Shown piece after piece: positions 1-7,153 of a stretch of 10,544 bases of DNA (position 1 is its first letter; each line of letters begins with the position of its first letter). The stretch spans positions 1 through 10,544 of the forward strand of contig DATJPN010000004.1 in NCBI GenBank assembly GCA_035506335.1. Direction: 5' to 3'. The stretch is from DAIDKA01 sp035506335 (GTDB lineage Bacteria > Pseudomonadota > Gammaproteobacteria > Steroidobacterales > Steroidobacteraceae). A model generated the notes under the pieces. It was not told where the DNA came from. It was given only the letters and a program-made list of their open reading frames with translations, and made no database searches. A program made the translations under genes and the position numbers.

Positions 1-132
1 AGCCCACAGATGCGTGATGGCCAGGACGCGGGTTCCGGTCCCGCTCGAATGCGCGTCATCGGCCTGCGCTGGCAGGCTCGCGATCCCGAGCAGCGCCCAG
101 GCCGCACCAAGCCCCATGAGTCGTATATTCAT
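1..132 (-). CDS. Secreted protein of unknown function, N-terminal fragment (runs off the left edge)
   Basis: An ATG at 132 reading leftward opens a frame of 44 codons with no stop before the window edge. The first 24 residues look like a Sec signal peptide: short polar N-terminus with Arg4, a hydrophobic core (GLGAAWALLGIASL) and a likely cut after PAQA, leaving a mature start DDAHSS. A strong Shine-Dalgarno (AGGGGGAGGT on the minus strand, plus positions 141-150) lies 8 nt before the ATG, which supports the start. Only about 20 mature residues are visible, so the family cannot be named. It diverges from the GH3 gene and shares a 151-bp intergenic region with it. A role in the same polysaccharide system is possible but is inferred only from position. 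Confidence 0.72.
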   Translation of the reverse strand, partial: MNIRLMGLGAAWALLGIASLPAQADDAHSSGTGTRVLAITHLWA

Positions 133-185
133 GATTCGCTACCTCCCCCTGATGAATTTTCCGCCGCAGACGGCAGCATCCCACA

Positions 186-215
186 TTGACAGCCCGGCGT
201 GCGGATCACTATGCT
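186..215 (+). promoter_or_regulatory. Sigma70-like promoter of the GH3-esterase unit
   Basis: A perfect -35 hexamer TTGACA (186-191) is followed after an 18-bp spacer by TATGCT (210-215), which matches the -10 consensus at 4 of 6 positions. Transcription would start near 222, giving a leader of about 60 nt before the ATG at 284. The palindrome at 219-232 covers this expected start, which fits repression by blocking RNA polymerase. Confidence 0.6.
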
Positions 216-218
216 TCA

Positions 219-232
219 TGTAAACGATTACA
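219..232. promoter_or_regulatory. Putative LacI-family operator (TGTAA-N4-TTACA palindrome)
   Basis: The 14-bp sequence TGTAAACGATTACA has perfect inverted TGTAA/TTACA arms around a central ACGA. It matches the general LacI/GalR-family operator pattern TGWAANCGNTNWCA, including the central CG step that these proteins intercalate. It starts 3 bp downstream of the -10 hexamer and spans the expected transcription start of the GH3 gene. No LacI-family gene is in the window, so the repressor must be encoded elsewhere. The ligand is probably a sugar released by the enzymes this unit encodes, but that is inference. Confidence 0.6.
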
Positions 233-283
233 GATTGGCCTGCGCCGCCGGCCGCCGCAGGCCTTACGGTGCCAGGGGGTTCG

Positions 284-2794
284 ATGATTCATGCGATCCG
301 ACCGGCTTGGGCGGCCGCTCTCGTGGTGGTGTTCGCGCATGGCGCCGCTTCGGCGCAGACCACCGATGCGCAGGTCGATGCTCGCGCCCGTGCGCTGCTC
401 GCGAAGCTCACGACCGAGGAAAAGGTGACTCTCATGGCCGGCGGGAGCAGCTTCGGCACCGCAGCCATTGCGCGCCTCCGCATCCCCGCGTTGAAGTTCT
501 CCGACGGCCCGAACGGCGTGCGCTCGAACGACGAAGTCGCCGCCACCGTCTTCCCGACCGGGTCGGCGCTGGCGGCCACCTGGAATCCCGAACTCGTTCA
601 GGCGGCCGGCGCTGCCATCGGCCGCGAGGCGCGCGCAATGGGCGTTTCGGTGATGCTCGGACCCAATGTCAACATCCAGCGCTCCCCTCTCGGCGGGCGC
701 GACTTCGAGATGTATTCAGAGGATCCGTTTCTGTCCGGAACGATGGGCGTGGCCATGGTTCGCGGCATCCAGGGCGAGGGTGTCGGCACTTCGGTCAAGC
801 ACTTCGTCGCGAATGAACAGGAGCTCAACCGCATGACGAGCAGCTCCGACGTGGACGAGCGGACCCTGCGCGAGATCTACCTTCGCCCCTTCGAAATGAT
901 CGTCGAGCAGGCCCATCCGTGGACCCTCATGGCCTCCTACAACAGGCTGCACGGCGTTTACCTGACGGAGAATGCCCTCATTCGGCAGGTCCTCAAGGGC
1001 GAATGGAGCTTTCCGGGCCTCCTGATGTCGGACTGGGGCGCGGTGCACAGCACGGCACCTGCAGCCAATGCCGGCACGGACCTGGAAATGCCCGGACCCC
1101 CTTCTCAGTTCGGAGCGCCACTGCTGCAGGCCGTGCGTGCCGGAAGGGTGCGCGAATCGGTCATCGATGATGCGGCGCTGCGCATGCTGCGCACGATCGT
1201 GCGTTCCGGGGCACTCGATCCGGGACCCGGGCCGACCGGAGAACTGCGCTCCGCCCGGAATCACGAGGCGGCCCTGGCCGCCGCGCGCGAAGCCGTCACG
1301 CTGCTGAAGAACGATGGAGCCTTGTTGCCGCTTTCACCCGGGCGGATCCATACCCTGGCCGTGATCGGCCCGAATGCGGACGTACCCCTGTACGAGGGCG
1401 GAGGCAGCGCCAGCGTGGTGCCGGGCGTGATATCCACGCCGCTTACGCAGATCCGGACGCTCGCCCCGGGGATCCAGGTGCTCTATTCACGCGGTGTGGA
1501 CAACGATGAGGTGCCACCGCCCCTGGACGCAAGACTTCTCAGCGCCACCGTCGACCGGCGGCAGCAGGGCTTGCGGTTCCGCTATTTCGCCACCGCGGAT
1601 TTCACGGGCCGCCCGGTGAGCGAGGGGATCACGAGCTATTTCGACGCCACGATGATGGCGAGCCACCTCAAGCAGATGTCGGCGCAGCTCGCCGGTTACC
1701 TGTGGGCGCCACGAACCGGCACCTATCAGTTCAGCCTGAGCGCGATCGGGCAGGGACACCTGTACATCGATGACCGGGAGGTCGTCGGCCCGAAGGTCGG
1801 TACGCCGATGCCGGCGCAGATCGACTTTGGCGCCGGCGTTCGCCTGGGCGAGATTGCACTCCGGGCCGGGCAACGCTATCGCCTGCGCGTCGATTACGTC
1901 AGCCTGCCGATCGCCTTTCATTCCCTGCATGTCGGCCTGCGCCTGCCGGTCGACGGCATCGACGCGGCGGTGGCGGCGGCACGCGCGGCAGACGCGGCGA
2001 TCCTCTTCGTGGGCTCTTCACGGGCCACCGAAACCGAGGGTCGGGACCGCACGTCCCTCACGTTGCCGGGCCGCCAGGACGAGCTCGTCGACGCAGTCCT
2101 GCACGCCAATCCACGTACTGTCGTGGTCCTCCAGAGCGGAGCCCCCTATGCCCTCCCCTGGCTCGACGAGACCCCCGCCGTGGTGCAGGGTTGGCTCGAT
2201 GGCGAGGCTGGCCCGCAGGCGATCGCGGAAGCGCTCCTGGGCGTGATCAACCCCTCCGGCAAGCTGCCCATGAGTTTTCCGAAGCGCCTCGAGGACACGC
2301 CGGCCTACCTCTACTACGATGCAGGGCCCGTGGCCGTCTACGGCGAAGGGGTGTTCGTCGGGTACCGCTGGTATGACACACGCAGGATCGGAACGGCCCT
2401 CCCCTTCGGCCATGGACTCTCCTACACCACCTTCGCCTATGACAGCCTGACCGTGCCGCCGAAGGCGCGGCTCGATGCGACCATCGACGTATCGGTCCGG
2501 ATCAGCAATACCGGTCAGCGCGAAGGCGCCGAGACCGTGCAGCTGTACGTGGGCGACGAAGCCACGCGGGTGGTGATGAGGCCGGAGAAGGAACTCAAGG
2601 CGTTCCGCAAGATTCACCTGCGGCCCGGCGAGGGAACGACCATCACCTTCACGCTCGCACCCCGGGATCTCCAATACTACGATGAGCAGGGCCACCGCTG
2701 GATCGGCACGGCGGGCATGCACCGGATCAGCGTCGGTTCTTCATCGCGCGATGTACGCCTGAGCCGGGATTTCGAACTGGTGGCTGCGCCCTAG
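284..2794 (+). CDS. Secreted GH3 family beta-glycosidase with inserted PA14 domain
   Basis: This exported glycoside hydrolase family 3 enzyme (836 aa) probably removes glucose or xylose from the non-reducing ends of plant-type oligosaccharides. Residues 1-24 form a signal peptide (core AAALVVVFAHGAASA, cut before QTTD). The (beta/alpha)8 domain carries the KFSDGPNGVR and SVKHFVANEQE motifs and the nucleophile Asp250 in MSDWGAVH. The second domain is interrupted at about 410-555 by a PA14-like module containing LWAPRTGTYQFSL, as in the Kluyveromyces marxianus BglI type. The likely acid/base is Glu585 in TETEGRDR. A fibronectin III-like domain closes the protein (about 730-830). The ATG at 284 is preferred because AGGGGG lies 5 nt upstream; an in-frame GTG at 269 would add five residues and has no good ribosome site. 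It is 34 bp upstream of the esterase gene, suggesting one operon. Exact substrate cannot be read from sequence. Confidence 0.93.
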   Translation: MIHAIRPAWAAALVVVFAHGAASAQTTDAQVDARARALLAKLTTEEKVTLMAGGSSFGTAAIARLRIPALKFSDGPNGVRSNDEVAATVFPTGSALAATWNPELVQAAGAAIGREARAMGVSVMLGPNVNIQRSPLGGRDFEMYSEDPFLSGTMGVAMVRGIQGEGVGTSVKHFVANEQELNRMTSSSDVDERTLREIYLRPFEMIVEQAHPWTLMASYNRLHGVYLTENALIRQVLKGEWSFPGLLMSDWGAVHSTAPAANAGTDLEMPGPPSQFGAPLLQAVRAGRVRESVIDDAALRMLRTIVRSGALDPGPGPTGELRSARNHEAALAAAREAVTLLKNDGALLPLSPGRIHTLAVIGPNADVPLYEGGGSASVVPGVISTPLTQIRTLAPGIQVLYSRGVDNDEVPPPLDARLLSATVDRRQQGLRFRYFATADFTGRPVSEGITSYFDATMMASHLKQMSAQLAGYLWAPRTGTYQFSLSAIGQGHLYIDDREVVGPKVGTPMPAQIDFGAGVRLGEIALRAGQRYRLRVDYVSLPIAFHSLHVGLRLPVDGIDAAVAAARAADAAILFVGSSRATETEGRDRTSLTLPGRQDELVDAVLHANPRTVVVLQSGAPYALPWLDETPAVVQGWLDGEAGPQAIAEALLGVINPSGKLPMSFPKRLEDTPAYLYYDAGPVAVYGEGVFVGYRWYDTRRIGTALPFGHGLSYTTFAYDSLTVPPKARLDATIDVSVRISNTGQREGAETVQLYVGDEATRVVMRPEKELKAFRKIHLRPGEGTTITFTLAPRDLQYYDEQGHRWIGTAGMHRISVGSSSRDVRLSRDFELVAAP

Positions 2795-2828
2795 AATCAG
2801 GTCTGATCACAAAATGAGGGGAATACCG

Positions 2829-4040
2829 ATGTCCGTACAAGAACGATTGTCCCGGGTGGGACACCTGGCCGTCGCACTGTCGCTCATGGTGGCGCCGGGC
2901 TCCTGGGTTGCGGCCCAGGCCCCACCCGCGTCGGCACCGGGGCCCGCGGCGCGGACGACCTGCGCCGGCAACGGCTTGCTGCCGGGTCCCGCCAGCTTCA
3001 AATCGGTTGAAGTCCTGCCCGATCAGCGCCTGACCTTCCGGTTGTGCGCGCCGAATGCGGCCTGGGTGTCGGTGACGAGTTCCGACCTGGCCGACGCCAT
3101 TCCCTTCGGCGGCGGACTGCCGATGTCGCGGGATGCGCAGGGCCTGTGGAGCGTGACCACTTCGGTGCCGATCGCGCCGGACTCCTATCGCTTCAGCTTC
3201 AGCGTCGATGGTGTGCCGGTGACCGATCCCCAGGGCACGACCTTCTCCCTGACACGGGTGGGCCAGTTCAGCACCCTGGAGGTTCCCGGACCTGCGGGGG
3301 ACTTCCAGACCTACGACAAGAGCATCCCGCACGGCGTCGTGTCGGTGATCGACTACTGGTCAGGTTCCCTGGGCATGAAGCGCCGCGCGCACGTGTATAC
3401 CCCGCCCGGCTACATGCACGACAGCGCGCGCTATCCGGTGCTGTACCTCGTGCACGGGGCCGGCGACAGCGATGACAGCTGGACCTCCGTCGGGCATGCC
3501 CAGTACATCCTCGACAACCTGATCGCGGCGGGCAAGGCGAAGCCGATGATCGTGGTGATGCCCTTCGGGCACACCCCGGAGCGCCCGGGAGCGAACATGC
3601 TCGCCAACAACGACTTCGCCCAGGATTTCCTGAACGACCTGATCCCGTATGTGGACAGCCAGTTTCGAACCATCGCGAAGCCTGCCGCACGCGGCATGGC
3701 GGGTTTGTCGATGGGGGGCGCCCACACCCTGCAGTACGGGCTGACGCATCCGGAGCTGTTCCATTACATCGGCATCTTCAGCATGGGGCTGATGAATGCC
3801 GATCAGGTCGCAAGCTACGAATCGGCCCACGCCCAGGCCCTGTCACAGGCCAGCAAGTCCATGAAGCTCGTGTACTACGCGATCGGCAACAAGGACTTCC
3901 TGTTCGCCTCCGCCGCACCCACGCGCGCCATGATGGACAAGTACCACATCGCCTACGTCTTTCATGAAAGCGACGGGGGGCACACCTGGATCAACTGGCG
4001 GCGCTACTTCGCCGACTTCGCGCCGCGTCTGTTCCGCTGA
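2829..4040 (+). CDS. Secreted CE1-type carbohydrate esterase with N-terminal E-set domain
   Basis: This 403-aa alpha/beta-hydrolase resembles the esterase D/enterochelin esterase group that includes CE1 feruloyl and acetylxylan esterases. The N-terminus (about 1-30) is a signal peptide ending near SWVAAQA. An immunoglobulin-like E-set/CBM48-like domain (about 50-155, with LTFRLCAPNA and YRFSFSVDG) precedes the catalytic domain (about 170-403). The probable triad is Ser294 in GLSMGGAHT, Asp356 in GNKDFLF and His385 in DGGHTWINWRR; LVHGAGDSDDSW supplies the oxyanion-hole region. An ATG at 2814 is in frame, but AGGGG at 2817-2821 lies 7 nt before the ATG at 2829, so the later start is preferred. 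Its gene follows the GH3 gene closely and probably shares its promoter. A function in removing ester side groups so that the glycosidase can act is inference. Its stop is 9 bp from that of the convergent regulator gene. Confidence 0.9.
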   Translation: MSVQERLSRVGHLAVALSLMVAPGSWVAAQAPPASAPGPAARTTCAGNGLLPGPASFKSVEVLPDQRLTFRLCAPNAAWVSVTSSDLADAIPFGGGLPMSRDAQGLWSVTTSVPIAPDSYRFSFSVDGVPVTDPQGTTFSLTRVGQFSTLEVPGPAGDFQTYDKSIPHGVVSVIDYWSGSLGMKRRAHVYTPPGYMHDSARYPVLYLVHGAGDSDDSWTSVGHAQYILDNLIAAGKAKPMIVVMPFGHTPERPGANMLANNDFAQDFLNDLIPYVDSQFRTIAKPAARGMAGLSMGGAHTLQYGLTHPELFHYIGIFSMGLMNADQVASYESAHAQALSQASKSMKLVYYAIGNKDFLFASAAPTRAMMDKYHIAYVFHESDGGHTWINWRRYFADFAPRLFR

Positions 4041-4049
4041 CAGTCCAGG

Positions 4050-5588
4050 TCAGAATCCCAGCTGCACCAGCGCGTGCGACAGGCGCGCTCGTGCAGCCTC
4101 GGGCTTCATCGGGAACGCCCGCATGAAGTCGGCCCGGTTGATGGCCGGATCGCGCTCCCGTACACCGGCGGCCCAATACTCGCCCCGCTCGCGATTACCG
4201 TTCAGCGTGTGCGCGACGGCGGCGATCATCAGTATCAGGATGTGGGCGCCCGGCGCCCGCGCGCCCCGCTCCGCCCACTGCGCCGCTTCGTTGTCTTCGC
4301 CGACGACCATGTGCGTAAACGCCCGCGTCGCCATCATCGCGTAACCAAGCGGATCGATCGGGCTCAGACGCATCGCCAGATCGACATGGGTCCGCGCCCC
4401 GGGACCATGGCCGGCCAGAACCTCCGTCCAGGCCTGGGCATACAGACCCTGGGCGTAGTTCGGACTCAGGGAGGTCGCGCGTTCGAGCCAGCCGAGACTG
4501 CTGTCGAGGTCGCCTTCGAGCCAGTAGCTGCGTCCCATCGTGAAATTGACGAATGGATCGAGCGGGTCCAGTTCGAGTGCGCGCTCGGCGAATTGACGGG
4601 CCCGCTGCGATTCACCAGTCACGTCGGCGGTGTATCTCATGAAGGCCGTCTGAAAATGCACGAACGACAATCCCGCCTGGGCGCGGGCGAAGCGCGGATC
4701 AAGGCTGACGGCGTGCTCGAGCAGGCGCGCGGCGGCGGCATTGTCGAGCCGGTTGAAGCGATAGAGGTGTTGCAGGCCGAGGTGGTAGGCAGACCAGGCG
4801 CTCAGGTTTTCCGGTACGGTGAGGCGTGCCAGGGCGGCCTCGTGCATGGGGATCCGCAGCTCGAGGGCCGCCAGCACGCCGGTCCTGATCTCGTCGCGGA
4901 TCGAATGCACGTCTTCGATCCTGCCCGAAAATCGTTCGGCCCATACGATACCATCGTCCTGGGTATCGATCAGATCCACGGTAACCCCGAGACGCCGGCC
5001 CGAGACTTCGACCGTTCCGCACAGACAGTAGCGCACGTCCAGCAGGCGCCCGACTTCGCCGACGTTCAGGTTCTCGGCGCGTATCCGAAAGGATGACCCG
5101 CGAGCCGTCACGAACAGCCAACGAAGACGGGCAAGCTCGGCGATCAGTTCGTCCGGCAGCGCGCTCGCAAGAGCCTCGTGGCCCTCGCAATGGCCCACCG
5201 CCCGAAACGGCAGCACGGCAATCGAGGGCCGCGAATCCCGCTCAGGTCTGTGATCGGGCGTTCCGGAATCCGCAGACCGCGCGGCGCTCACCGGAGCCAC
5301 GAATCGAAAACCATGCCGGTGAATGGTCTTGATGAACCGTTGCGACTGGCCATCATCGCCGATCGCCTGCCGCGCCGACTTGACGCGGCTGGCCACCGCG
5401 GCGTCGGAAACCACACGGCCGTGCCAGACCCTCTCGATCAACTCGTCCTTCGACACCAGCCTGGCGTGATTCTCGATGAGCAGCGCCAGCACTGCGAATA
5501 CCTGGGGCTCTATGTCGCGTACTTCCCCGTTGGCGCGCAGCTCCACTGTCGCCAGATCCAGCTCGAAGGGGCCGAACTGGTAAATCAT
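4050..5588 (-). CDS. CadC-like winged-helix transcriptional regulator with TolB-like and TPR domains, apparently soluble
   Basis: This 512-aa regulator starts with an OmpR/PhoB-type winged helix (about 3-98: FGPFELDLATVELRANG opening, recognition region near DAAVASRVKSARQAIGD, then the wing HRHGFRFVAPV). A TolB/FlgO-like alpha/beta domain follows (about 121-240, PSIAVLPF at its start), then a helical TPR-like region (about 262-480, for example AERALELDPLDPFVN). Many relatives carry a membrane helix between the DNA-binding and sensor parts; here the linker (100-120) is polar, so the protein is probably cytoplasmic. The ATG at 5588 begins the conserved domain directly. A GTG at 5669 would add 27 residues unlike the family. 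No Shine-Dalgarno precedes 5588, but a promoter sits so close that a leaderless mRNA is likely. Targets are unknown; the divergent tautomerase gene and the convergent esterase unit are the nearest candidates. Confidence 0.85.
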   Translation of the reverse strand: MIYQFGPFELDLATVELRANGEVRDIEPQVFAVLALLIENHARLVSKDELIERVWHGRVVSDAAVASRVKSARQAIGDDGQSQRFIKTIHRHGFRFVAPVSAARSADSGTPDHRPERDSRPSIAVLPFRAVGHCEGHEALASALPDELIAELARLRWLFVTARGSSFRIRAENLNVGEVGRLLDVRYCLCGTVEVSGRRLGVTVDLIDTQDDGIVWAERFSGRIEDVHSIRDEIRTGVLAALELRIPMHEAALARLTVPENLSAWSAYHLGLQHLYRFNRLDNAAAARLLEHAVSLDPRFARAQAGLSFVHFQTAFMRYTADVTGESQRARQFAERALELDPLDPFVNFTMGRSYWLEGDLDSSLGWLERATSLSPNYAQGLYAQAWTEVLAGHGPGARTHVDLAMRLSPIDPLGYAMMATRAFTHMVVGEDNEAAQWAERGARAPGAHILILMIAAVAHTLNGNRERGEYWAAGVRERDPAINRADFMRAFPMKPEAARARLSHALVQLGF

Positions 5589-5595
5589 GCCCGCT

Positions 5596-5624
5596 AGAAT
5601 AGGTTCCTCGGGCCTTGCTGCCAA
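5596..5624 (-). promoter_or_regulatory. Promoter of the regulator gene, predicted to give a leaderless transcript
   Basis: On the minus strand TTGGCA (plus positions 5619-5624, 5 of 6 matches to the -35 consensus) is followed by exactly 17 bp and then TATTCT (5596-5601, 4 of 6 matches). The -10 hexamer ends only 7 nt before the ATG at 5588, so transcription would start at or within a base or two of the start codon. This agrees with the absence of a ribosome binding site there. Confidence 0.5.
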
Positions 5625-5731
5625 ATCACCAGGTCCTCTACAGGAAATCTGCAAGAGTTCGCGGTGCACTCATGCCACGCTGCGCCCACGGTCACGGGTC
5701 GTCCGGGGCCGAAATACTGGAGGATCCGACA

Positions 5732-5959
5732 ATGCCACTGGTTACGATCGATGTGATCAAGGATGTCTTCACCCCGGCACAGAAGAAGGACCTGATTACG
5801 AAGGTCACTCAGGCGATGATCGACGTGGAGGGCGAGAACATGCGGCCCGTGACCTGGGTACGCATCCACGAGGTTGAGAGCGGAGACTGGGCCATCGGCG
5901 GCAAGCCGCTGCGGACGTCGGATGTGCAGGCGCTCGCGGCGGGAAAGGCCGGGTCGTAG
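5732..5959 (+). CDS. 4-oxalocrotonate tautomerase family protein
   Basis: This 75-residue protein belongs to the small tautomerase superfamily, whose members use the N-terminal proline exposed after removal of Met as catalytic base. It begins MPLVTIDVIKDVF and keeps the family pattern through VTWVRIHEV and the DWAIGGKPL turn. By hand alignment with 4-oxalocrotonate tautomerase, Pro1 and the Arg39 position (in WVRI) are kept, Phe50 is replaced by Trp, and Arg11 is replaced by a non-basic residue (Asp or Val, KDVF region). The substrate is therefore probably not 4-oxalocrotonate. GGAGGA at 5719-5724, 7 nt before the ATG, fixes the start; upstream in-frame starts lack support. The gene stands alone, divergent from the regulator and convergent with the SMP-30-like gene. 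Such proteins normally form hexamers or related oligomers. Confidence 0.88.
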   Translation: MPLVTIDVIKDVFTPAQKKDLITKVTQAMIDVEGENMRPVTWVRIHEVESGDWAIGGKPLRTSDVQALAAGKAGS

Positions 5960-6067
5960 TCAGGCACCGGGTTCCCGAGCTTGACAAGGCAACGGATTAC
6001 GGCCAGAAGAGCGATCCATAGGGTACGCCGGGTCAATGGCAAAAGGACAACAGCCGGTGCGGCGGCC

Positions 6068-7072
6068 TCACTTCGGTCGCCCCTTGAAGCCCTCGCTGAG
6101 CAGCGGGATCCGATAGATGGTCATCGCGGTGTTGCGCACGCCGGTGGGCGTCGACCAGGGCTTGCCGTCCGGTCCGACGGCGCCCATCTGCGCCACGTAC
6201 AGCGTGCGCTTCTCCGGACCTGAAAATGCGATTGAGATCGGTATGCGCGGCGTTGGTATGACGCCGAGGGGGAGGCCCTGCGGACTGATCACATGCACGC
6301 CGCTTGCGGCCGAGACGTACAGGCGGCCCGCGGCATCGATGGCCATGCCATCGGCTCCGGTATCGCCGCCCAGTGTCGCGAACTCGCGCCGGTTGCGCGT
6401 CGAGCCGTCGGTCAGGACGTCGAAAGCCAAAACGGTCGTGACGTTGGTGACGTAGAGGATCCGGCCATCGGTGCTCAACATGAGGCCATTCGTGCGGATG
6501 TCCTGGTCCGCCACGGTGCTGACGATGCCCGCGGCATTGACGTAGTAGATACCGCCGACCGTGAAGTACGCCCCGCCCTTGCCGTCGGCGATCAGGTCGT
6601 TCAGTCGTCCGAGGGGCCGCCCGTCGGCGAAGCTGTTCGCCAGCAGCCGCGCCTCCGGCGCGACGATGCTGATGCGGGTCAGTTCCTGGCAGGCACTGGC
6701 GAAGGGCCGGCCCGGATCGGTGCAGGTGCGCTGTACGGCGTAGAGTCGGCCCTGCGGATCGACGGAGAGCGCACCGGCGCCGTGGGTGTCAGTGAGATAG
6801 ATGGACTCGCGATTGTTCGCATCGAGCTTGCGGATGGTGTCGCCCTGCTCCTGCGCGAACAGCACGCCGCCATCGCTCGTGCCGACCAGCCCATCGGCGG
6901 TCCTGAAGTCCGCCCACACCAGTTCCCAGGCCGCGCCCGCGCCGATCACGCCGGGAATCGGGTCGATCCTTGTCGCCCGTTCCCCCGGCAGCAGCTGCGC
7001 CAGCGCCGGGGCCGATGTGGCAAGAAAAAGCGCGCAGGCGGCCGGCACCCACGATTTGAGGCTGCGGTTCAT
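6068..7072 (-). CDS. Secreted SMP-30/gluconolactonase-like beta-propeller protein
   Basis: The 334-aa product has a signal peptide (MNRSLKSWVP, then AACALFLATSAPALA, cut near residue 25) and repeated beta-propeller blades of the SMP-30/gluconolactonase/LRE type: LFAQEQGDTIRKL, ALSVDPQGRLYAV, MLSTDGRILYVT and MAIDAAGRLYVSA. Positions matching known metal ligands of this family are visible: Asn158 in RLNDLIADGKGG, Asn195 in TNGLMLS and Asp241 in GADGMAID. The first ligand, normally Glu in an EGP motif, appears as Asp60 in ADGLV. The family hydrolyses lactones or related esters, but exported members are often uncharacterised, so only a general hydrolase call is justified. GGGGAGA, 5 nt before the ATG at 7072, supports this start over an in-frame one at 7132. 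The gene diverges from the Lgt-like gene. Confidence 0.85.
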   Translation of the reverse strand: MNRSLKSWVPAACALFLATSAPALAQLLPGERATRIDPIPGVIGAGAAWELVWADFRTADGLVGTSDGGVLFAQEQGDTIRKLDANNRESIYLTDTHGAGALSVDPQGRLYAVQRTCTDPGRPFASACQELTRISIVAPEARLLANSFADGRPLGRLNDLIADGKGGAYFTVGGIYYVNAAGIVSTVADQDIRTNGLMLSTDGRILYVTNVTTVLAFDVLTDGSTRNRREFATLGGDTGADGMAIDAAGRLYVSAASGVHVISPQGLPLGVIPTPRIPISIAFSGPEKRTLYVAQMGAVGPDGKPWSTPTGVRNTAMTIYRIPLLSEGFKGRPK

Positions 7073-7099
7073 CACTGTCTCCCCGGGTCGCCCCGCCGT

Positions 7100-7113
7100 T
7101 GAATTATCATTCA
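7100..7113. promoter_or_regulatory. Palindrome TGAAT-N4-ATTCA in a divergent promoter region
   Basis: The sequence TGAATTATCATTCA is a perfect inverted repeat with a 4-bp centre in the 81-bp gap between the SMP-30-like gene and the Lgt-like gene, in one of the few AT-rich patches of the window. It contains a -10-like hexamer on each strand: GATAAT on minus (7103-7108) and TATCAT on plus (7105-7110), each 5 of 6 matches to consensus. Neither has a good -35 hexamer. It may be an operator, a bidirectional promoter core, or both. Confidence 0.35.
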
Positions 7114-7153
7114 GAGACTTCGGCAGCGCCACGCCTTCCTCGGCCCATCCCCC

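Larger units (their letters stand above)
133..283. other. Divergent intergenic region between the partial secreted gene and the GH3 gene
   Basis: This 151-bp gap separates two divergent genes for exported proteins. It contains the ribosome binding site of the leftward gene (141-150), a sigma70-like promoter for the GH3 gene (186-215) and a LacI-type palindrome (219-232), which are listed separately. I could not find a convincing -35/-10 pair for the leftward gene. Confidence 0.6.

Noticed and set aside
199..816. A 205-codon plus-strand frame overlapping the start of the GH3 gene
   Set aside because: Arg-rich translation typical of an out-of-frame reading of a GC-rich gene; the GH3 frame has domain support through the same bases.
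4074..5096. A 340-codon plus-strand open frame opposite the regulator
   Set aside because: Low-complexity Arg/Gly/Ala-rich translation with no motif; the minus-strand reading gives clear winged-helix and TPR domains.
5594..5601. TAGAAT on the plus strand considered as a -10 element for the tautomerase gene
   Set aside because: No -35 hexamer at a suitable distance, and the same bases are better explained as the -10 of the minus-strand regulator promoter.
5615..5731. N-terminal extension of the tautomerase frame upstream of 5732
   Set aside because: It would bury the catalytic N-terminal proline; GGAGGA is positioned exactly for the ATG at 5732.
5964..6060. Inverted repeat GCACCGG (5964-5970) and CCGGTGC (6054-6060) in the gap between the convergent tautomerase and SMP-30-like genes
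   Set aside because: The arms are only 7 bp and 83 nt apart with no T-run; a chance match in GC-rich DNA is as likely as a bidirectional terminator. I see nothing else in this 108-bp gap.
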